Positions 58,164 to 64,000 of a stretch of 64,000 nucleotides of DNA are shown here, in pieces. The notes beneath the pieces are model-generated. The model was given only the letters and a program-made list of their open reading frames with translations. It searched no databases and was not told where the DNA came from. A program made the translations under genes and the position numbers. The stretch covers positions 64,218,175-64,282,174 of the forward strand of contig JAVIAB010000046.1 in NCBI GenBank assembly GCA_032433765.1. Reading direction: 5' to 3'. Numbering within the stretch: the first letter of the stretch is position 1; each line of letters starts with the position of its first letter. This DNA is from Megaustenia siamemsis (lineage: Eukaryota; Mollusca; Gastropoda; Stylommatophora; Ariophantidae).

Positions 58164-58559
58164 ATCATCATCACCACGTGCCGTGCCGGTTGGCGCAAGC
58201 GATCATGTCATTTCACAATCTTCTATGTACAGCACATCGTATTAATTCTGTTGTTGACTGTTTTCCATGCCATGACACAAAACTATATAGTATTTTCACT
58301 CTTTGTCGTCCGCGTTCCCTCTTTCCATTTATTTTGCCAGTTGTAACCAAGTATTCCAACTTTCCTCTTCTCATGATGTGCCCGAAAAAATTGCGATTGT
58401 CTCTTTCTGTTGTTTTTTTTTTTAAGGAGCTCACTTTTTGTGTTGGCCTCTTTGAGAATGTCCCCATTTGGGTCCTTTTAGCTGTCCAGGGAACTTTCAA
58501 CATTCTTCTGAAGCCTCTTATCGTTTGTTCATTTGTTTATTTACTGTCCATGATTCGTT
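58164..58559 (-). mobile_element. common LINE 3' end, minus strand, outer element (right part)
   Basis: The minus strand reads M-L-K-V-P-W-T-A-K, F-F-G-H-I-M-R-R-G-K-L-E-Y-L-V-T-T-G-K and S-W-H-G-K-Q-S-T-T-E, ending beside an (ATC) tail. It is interrupted at 58559 by another LINE and resumes at 59102. Confidence 0.78.
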
Positions 58560-59091
58560 AAAACTTAGGCTATTCAAATCAAATGTACTATCAACCCTTA
58601 CGTATGCGTGTGAAAGCTGGAAAACAACAAGAGATATAGAAACAAAGTTGAACGCATTCGAAAATAAATGTCTAAGGAAAATACTTGGTATAGAATGGAA
58701 CGAATTCAAAACAAACGAGGAAATTAGAGAAATCGCCAATCAACCACTAATATCTTCAGTAATAAAGAAAAGACGATGGTCATACGTTGGACATGTGATG
58801 AGAAGAGATAATAATCGAATAGCAAAGCAAGCCCTCATATGGGAAACAACAGGTAAAAGAAAAAGAGGAAGACCCAGGGAGACACTGAGAAGAACATTGA
58901 TGAGAGAGGCAAGAGCAGCAGGAATCGGCTCCCTCAATGAGATAGAACTGCTTGCACAGAACAGAGACAGATGGCGAGATTTGATAAAATATCTTTAAAA
59001 GAAAACTGCTAGAACAAAAATTCATATAGGTGAAGGTGTATCTTGGTCTACGCCCTATGGGCCGGTTACGGCTCGAAAGGTCAATAGATAG
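58560..59091 (+). mobile_element. nested 5'-truncated LINE with 10-bp target-site duplication
   Basis: A 532-bp insert lies between two copies of ATGATTCGTT (58550-58559 and 59092-59101). It has one intact frame from its first bases to TAA at 58996-58998: L-T-Y-A-C-E-S-W, L-G-I-E-W-N-E-F, Y-V-G-H-V-M-R-R and K-R-G-R-P-R-E-T-L, ending W-R-D-L-I-K-Y-L. A short 3' UTR ends in (ATAG)n. The undisturbed LINE at 25.17 kb has CATGATTCGCTTCC at the same point, confirming the insertion site. Intact frame and TSD suggest a fairly young event. Confidence 0.88.
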
Positions 59092-59101
59092 ATGATTCGT
59101 T

Positions 59102-59400
59102 TCCTTAGGTCAGAATTGGTTCTATATAGCACAGATGAACTCTTTTTCTCTCTTCTATTGACATAGATTTGTTGCATAAGATATTTTTCATTTTCTGAAA
59201 TGCTATTTTGGCCTGAGCTATTCTACTTTTTATTTCTGTCATAAATCTTCTATCTGATGTTATTATTGTGTCCAAGTATTTGACGCGTTGCACTTGTTTC
59301 AGATTTGTCCTGTTTATTTTTATGCCGCATGCTGGTGGTGATTGTTTCTTCGATATGACCATTACTTCTGTTATTTTTACTATTCAGACCTAGACCTTTC
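59102..59400 (-). mobile_element. common LINE, minus strand, outer element (left part)
   Basis: The minus strand reads K-T-E-V-M-V-I-S-K-K, V-K-Y-L-D-T-I-I-T-S-D-R-R, R-I-A-Q-A-K-I-A-F-Q-K-M-K and L-C-Y-I-E-P-I-L. It continues directly into 58559 once the nested insert is ignored. Confidence 0.78.
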
Positions 59401-59998
59401 TTTCACTGTTCTGTCTATCATTTCTTGTGGTTTGTTCCTTGAGAGAGATCAACTAGACGTAACCTCTTCAACAGAAATCATTCGCTGATCTATCACCTAG
59501 GAAGTCTCCCTCTATAACAACCATTTATTATGATTTGTCTCCAGTATAAACCACAGGAAACTACTATTCGTGATCTGTTTGTCTACAACACAAGTATTCA
59601 GCCCTACAGGAGATACTTGTCTTAATAAGAAAATACAGATACACAAGTTATTGCCGAGCTGTGATCGTCACCCTTTGGTACAGTCATGAGCACACATGCG
59701 TGAAAGACATCGCCAAAGATAGCTATCTTTTAAGGTAGATGAGTTGGCTATGCGCTCTAGAGTTTGGTTTCTTGTGGCAAGGCGCAGAGTCGAGGAGTGC
59801 AGGTTCGATCCTGCTTCGGTCCAGCTATTATTCTTTGCTATATTTTTTTCTGTTGTTGATTGTTTGTCATTGTATCCCCGAGTGTTGTAAACATAACTCT
59901 TCCCCTGAAACGCGATTGGCTGCATGTAGGAGCGTTGTCGCCCTTGTATTACCGTACAGTATTGATGGCAATGAGACTCGGGATTAGCGCAAACATAA
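59401..59998. other. unique intergenic sequence
   Basis: No gene is seen. A tRNA-like stretch lies at 59738-59822. Confidence 0.5.
59738..59822 (+). tRNA. tRNA-like sequence, probably a pseudogene or SINE head
   Basis: GTTGGCTATGCGCTCTAGAG could serve as the D-arm side, and GCAGGTTCGATCCTGC is a good B box with a five-pair stem but a six-base loop. A canonical acceptor stem is not apparent, so a working tRNA is doubtful. Confidence 0.25.
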
Positions 59999-60158
59999 AA
60001 GTCGGATTGTGTCACACGAGAATGGAGCACACAATAAAGTCGGATTGTGTCACACGAGAATGGAGCATACAATAAAGTCGGATTGTGTCACACGAGAATG
60101 GAGCACACAATAAAGTCGGATTGTGTCACACGAGAATGGAGCACACAATAAAAGTCGG
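59999..60158. repeat. 38-bp repeat, about 4 copies
   Basis: GTCGGATTGTGTCACACGAG plus AATGGAGCACACAATAAA. Each unit holds an AATAAA word; nothing links it to a gene. Confidence 0.92.
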
Positions 60159-60239
60159 ATGAACAGGTCATGTGACAGCGATGTTATTGTTTCTGATACA
60201 GTAGTTCAAGGTAAGGAACAATCACCGGGCTTTACGATC

Positions 60240-60893
60240 AGTGTGTGGGAGTAGTGTAGCATTTGGGAGTAGTGTAGTGTGTGGGAGTAGTGTAGCGTGT
60301 GGGAAGAGTGTAGCGTGTGGGAGTAGTTTAGCGTGTTGGAGTAGTGTAGCGTGTGGGAGTAGTGTAGTGTGTGGGAGTAGTGTAGTGTGTGGGAGTAGTG
60401 TAGCGTGTGGGAAGAGTGTAGCGTGTGGGAGTAGTGTAGCGTGTGGGAGTAGTGTAGCGTGTGGGAGTAGTGTAGCGTGTGGTAGTAGTGTAGCGTGTGG
60501 GAGTGGTGTAGCGTGTGGCAGTAGTGTTGCGTGTGGGAGTGGTGTAGCGTGTGGGAGTAGTGTAGCGTGTGGCAGTAGTGTTGCGTGTGGGAGTGGTGTA
60601 GCGTGTGGGAGTAGTGTAGCATGTGGGAGTAGAGTAGCGTGTGAGAGTAGATTAGCGTGTGGGAGTGGTGTAGCGTGTGGGAGTGGTGTAGCGTGTGGGA
60701 GTGGTGTAGCGTGTGGGAGTAATGTAGCGTGTGTGAGTAGAGTAGCGTTTGGGAGTAAAGTAGCGTGTGGGAGTAGTGTAGCGTGCGGGAGTAGAGTGGC
60801 GTGTGAGAGTAGAGTGGCGTGTGGGAGTAGTGTAGCGTGTGGGAGTAGTGTAGCGTGTGGGAGTAGTGTAGCGTGTGGGAGTAGTGTAGCGAC
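60240..60893. repeat. 18-bp minisatellite, about 36 copies
   Basis: GTGTAGCGTGTGGGAGTA with variants GGAAGA, GGCAGT and GAGTGG. Forward and reverse frames are open (C-G-S-S-V-A forward). Not called coding. Confidence 0.93.
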
Positions 60894-60927
60894 TACTGGT
60901 GTCGGAATTACCGTCGGCTTGAATTCT

Positions 60928-61436
60928 GACACTGAGTCCTTTTGTCTGTCTTTATTCAGACACTGAGTCCTTTTGTTTGTCTTTCTTCAGACACTGAGTC
61001 CTTTTGTTTGTCTTTCTTCAGACACTGAGTCCTTTTGTTTGTCTTTCTTCAGACACTGAGTCCTTTTGTTTGTCTTTCTTCACACACTGAGTCCTTTTGT
61101 CTGTCTTTATTCAGACATCGAGTCCTCGTGTCTGTCTCTCCTCACACACTGAATCCTCTTGTCAGTCTCTACCAACACACCGAGTCCTTCAGTCTGTCTC
61201 TCCTCACAAACTGAGTCCTTCTGTCTGTCTCTCCTCACACATTGAATCCTTTTGTCTGTCTCTCCTCACACATTGAATCCTTTTGTCTGTCTCTACCAAC
61301 ACACCGAGTCCTTCAGTCTGTCTCTCCTCACACATTGAATCCTTTTGTCTGTCTCTCCTCACACATTGAATCCTTTTGTCTGTCTCTCCTCACACATTGA
61401 ATCCTTTTGTCTGTCTCTCCTGGCACACTGAGTCAC
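60928..61436. repeat. 31-32-bp minisatellite, about 16 copies
   Basis: CACTGAGTCCTTTTGTTTGT plus CTTTCTTCAGA on the left; ACATTGAATCCTTTTGTCTG plus TCTCTCCTCAC on the right. The plus strand is rich in C and T. Confidence 0.9.
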
Positions 61437-62024
61437 GATAGACAGAAGACAGCTAAAACGAAACATCAAAATGACGGTAGACAGCTAAAACAGAACATCG
61501 ACAGGACAATAAACAGCAGACAGCTAAAACAGAACGTCAACATGACGGTAGACAGCAGACAGCTAAAACAGAACGTCAACATGACGGTAGACAGCAGCCA
61601 GCTAAAACAGAACACCTACATAGCGATAGACAGATGACAGCTAAAACAGAACATCGACGTAACAATAGACAAGTAAAACATAACATCTACATGACGGTAG
61701 ACAGCAGACAGCTAAAACAGAACATCAACATGACGATAGACAGCAGACAGCTAAAACAGAACACCTACATAGCGATAGACAGATGACAGCTAAAACAGAA
61801 CAACAACATAGCGATAGACAGCAGACAGCAAAAATAGAACATCGACATGACGATAGACAGCAGACAGCTAAAACAGAACATCGACATGACGGTAGACAGC
61901 AGACAGCCAAAACAGAACATCGACATGACGGTAGACAGCAGACAGCTAAAACAGAACATCGACATGACGGTAGACAGCAGACAGCCAAAACAGAACATCG
62001 ACATGACGGTAGACAGTCTTACTA
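61437..62024. repeat. 39-bp minisatellite, about 14 copies
   Basis: ACAGCAGACAGCTAAAACAG plus AACATCGACATGACGGTAG. Shorter variants (AATAGACAAG, GATAGACAGATG) occur in the left half, and the right half is nearly perfect. Confidence 0.92.
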
Positions 62025-62025
62025 C

Positions 62026-62535
62026 TTTGACAGTAGTAAGTCTACCATCATAATGAATGCCCGTTTATCAACATTAAGTTAGTAAGTCTATCATCATGAT
62101 GAATGTCTGTTTATCAACATTAAGTTAGTAAGTCTACCATCATAATGAATGCCCGTTTATCAACATTAAGTTAGTAAGTCTATCATCATGATGAATGTCT
62201 GTTTATCAACATTAAGTTAGTAAGTCTACCATCATAATGAATGCCCGTTTATCAACATTAAGTTAGTAAGTCTACCATCATGATGAATGTCTGTTTATCA
62301 ACATTAAGTTAGTAAGTCTACCATCATGATGAATGCCCGTTTATCAACATTAAGTTAGTAAGTCTACCATCATGATGAATGCCCGTTTATCAACATTAAG
62401 TTAGTAAGTCTACCATCATGATGAATGCCCGTTTATCAACATTAAGTTAGTAAGTCTACCATCATAATGAATGCCCGTTTATCAACATTAAGTTAGTAAG
62501 TCTACCATCATAATGAAAGCCCGTTTATCAACATT
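62026..62535. repeat. 46-bp minisatellite, about 11 copies
   Basis: TAAGTCTACCATCATAATGA plus ATGCCCGTTTATCAACATTAAGTTAG in two parts. ATGCCC and ATGTCTG variants alternate in the left half, then ATGCCC is fixed. Confidence 0.93.
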
Positions 62536-63295
62536 CCTAAGTCAGTACGTCATTATATTAACATTCCTTACTCAGTACGTCATTGTATCAACATTCCTAA
62601 CTCTGTACGTCATTATATCAACACTCCTAACACAGCACGTCATTATATCAACATTCCTAACTCAGTACGTCATTATATCAACATTCCTAACTCAGTACGT
62701 CATTATATCAACATTCCTAACTCAGTACGTCATTGTATCAACATTCCTAACTCAGTAAGTCATTATATCAACATTCCTAACTCAGTACGTCATTATATCA
62801 ACATTCCTAACTCAGTACGTCATTATATCAACATTCCTAACTCAGTACGTCATTATATCAACATTCCTAACTCATTACGTCATTATATCAACATTCCTAA
62901 CTCAGTACGTCATTATATCAAGATTCCTAACTCAGTACGTCATTATATCAACATTCCTAACTCAGTACGTCATTATATCAACATTCCTAACTCAGTACGT
63001 CATTGTATCAACATTCCTAACTCAGTACGTCATTATATCAACATTCCTAACTCAGTACGTCATTATATCAAGATTCCTGACTCAGTACGTCATTATATCA
63101 ACATTCCTAACTCAGTACGTCATTATATCAAGATTCCTAACTCAGTACGTCATTATATCAACATTCCTAACTCAGTACGTCATTATATCAAGATTCCTAA
63201 CTCAGTACGTCATTATATCAACATTCCTAACTCAATACGTCATTATATCAACATTCCTAACTCATTACGTCATTGTATCAACATTGTATCAACAT
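62536..63295. repeat. 30-bp minisatellite, about 25 copies
   Basis: CATTCCTAACTCAGTACGTC plus ATTATATCAA. AGATTCC variants recur every second or fourth unit at 62920-63190. The words TATCAACATT are shared with the 46-bp unit at the boundary, where the two arrays fuse. Confidence 0.93.
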
Positions 63296-63324
63296 TATAA
63301 CCACAAGGAAAATCCACACTTTAA

Positions 63325-63725
63325 TAGATAGTTATCATCATGTGTCATACCGGTTGGCGTAGGTGATCATGTCCCTCCACAATCTTCTATCTACAGTGCA
63401 TCGTATCAGTTCTGTTGTTGACTGTTTTCCATGCCATGACACCAAGCTATCTAGTATCTTATCTCTTTGTCGTCCGCGATCTCTCTTTCCCTGTATTTTG
63501 CCTGTTGTAACCAAGTATTTCAACTTTCCTCTTCTTGTACCCGAAAAATGTTGATTGTTTCTTTCTGATGTTTTTTAGGAGTTCCATTTTTGTATTCTGC
63601 CTCGTTGAGAATGTCCTCGTTGAAAATGTCCTCGTTGAGAATGTCCTCGTTGAGAATGTCCTCGTTGAGAATGTCCTCGTTGAGAATGTCCTCGTTGATC
63701 TTTTTATCGTTTAATTTGTTGGTCA
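63325..63725 (-). mobile_element. common LINE 3' end, minus strand, with an internal 15-bp array
   Basis: The minus strand reads Q-K-E-T-I-N-I-F-R, K-Y-L-V-T-T-G-K-I-Q-G-K-R-D-R-G and S-W-H-G-K-Q-S-T-T-E, then W-R-D-M-I-T-Y-A-N-R-Y. It is very close to the copy at 24.8-25.2 kb. Upstream of T-I-N-I-F the coding sequence dissolves into a repeat of N-E-D-I-L. Confidence 0.78.
63598..63700. repeat. 15-bp array inside the LINE, about 7 copies
   Basis: CTCGTTGAGAATGTC repeats, with one GAAAATG variant. On the minus strand it reads N-E-D-I-L. The sister LINE at 25.1 kb has N-D-E-I-L-K-E-A-N here, so the array grew from that segment. Confidence 0.88.
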
Positions 63726-64000
63726 TGATATCAACATCATCATCACAACCTCGACTTTAGTAGGCATTTATCCTTGTGCGGAACTACAAGGGAACTCAGA
63801 ATTATCTACAGATATCATTACCTGGCATTGGGCCGAAGGGCGTCAGCTCACTCACTTCTGGACCCCATATCAACAACAACATTACATCAACATGTTGAAT
63901 AAATCGTGATATCAACTTTATAAACAGATAAATGATTGCACCAACATTCTAATCCAACATTTCATGATACAACAGTTACATGTTCAGTTTATTAGTAATA
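63726..64000. other. unique sequence to the window edge
   Basis: No coding region, array or recognisable element. It contains scattered ATCAACATCATC-like words only. Confidence 0.6.

Noticed and set aside
59738..59822. A working tRNA gene
   Set aside because: The B box is good, but the T loop is one base short when the stem pairs and no acceptor stem is evident; listed only as tRNA-like.
60222..60966. Frames of 236-241 codons over the 18-bp array
   Set aside because: Forward and reverse are both open only because the unit is 18 bp; they contain no recognisable domain.

Overview
The window looks like nuclear DNA of an animal. It has GT-AG introns, a secreted Ly6/uPAR-type protein with a GPI-anchor signal, several decayed non-LTR retrotransposons (a Jockey-like one with RNase H plus at least two other LINE families) and possible hAT ends. 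A marine invertebrate, probably a mollusc, is my best guess; that is inference from the style of the repeats and LINEs, and no single marker proves it. There are no operons, rRNA genes or CRISPR arrays. Most of the 64 kb is tandem repeats, about 30 different minisatellite families with units of 9 to 82 bp.

One real host gene can be assembled. Exon 1 (18856-18901) encodes a signal peptide. Exon 2 (35914-36057) encodes the first half of a ten-cysteine three-finger (LU) domain. Exon 3 (41009-52857) encodes the second half, a stalk of almost 3,900 residues and a C-terminal hydrophobic GPI signal. Both introns are phase 1, and the joined frame is 12,039 nt (4,012 aa plus stop). The stalk is built from eight tandem arrays with units of 15, 33, 15, 48, 39, 42, 45 and 60 bp. 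Every period is a multiple of three. Unique coding segments separate the arrays. I know of no described Ly6/uPAR protein of this size or design.

Layout: 1-535 is a 49-bp array. 612-17938 is a 17.3-kb array of a 9-bp unit with 783-bp and about 6.28-kb higher-order repeats. 17938-18235 holds 40-bp repeats. 18236-18855 is unique DNA that should hold the promoter and 5' UTR. Intron 1 (18902-35913) carries LINE fragments, a broken Jockey-like element and 44-, 20-, 55-, 27-, 68- and 31-bp arrays. Intron 2 (36058-41008) is 24-bp and 22-bp arrays. After the stop codon, an 82-bp repeat duplicates the GPI-signal end of the gene five times. From 53.3 to 63.3 kb many short-unit arrays lie almost edge to edge, broken by a nested LINE insertion near 58-59 kb. 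A LINE 3' end and unique DNA close the window.

Two ideas tie the window together. First, three arrays (44 bp, 20 bp and 15 bp) can be read as expansions of short pieces of the same LINE coding sequence, so the LINEs appear to seed minisatellites. Second, the same tendency to tandem growth appears to have been captured inside exon 3, where selection on the reading frame kept only multiples of three. All coordinates of array edges and copy numbers were estimated by eye.
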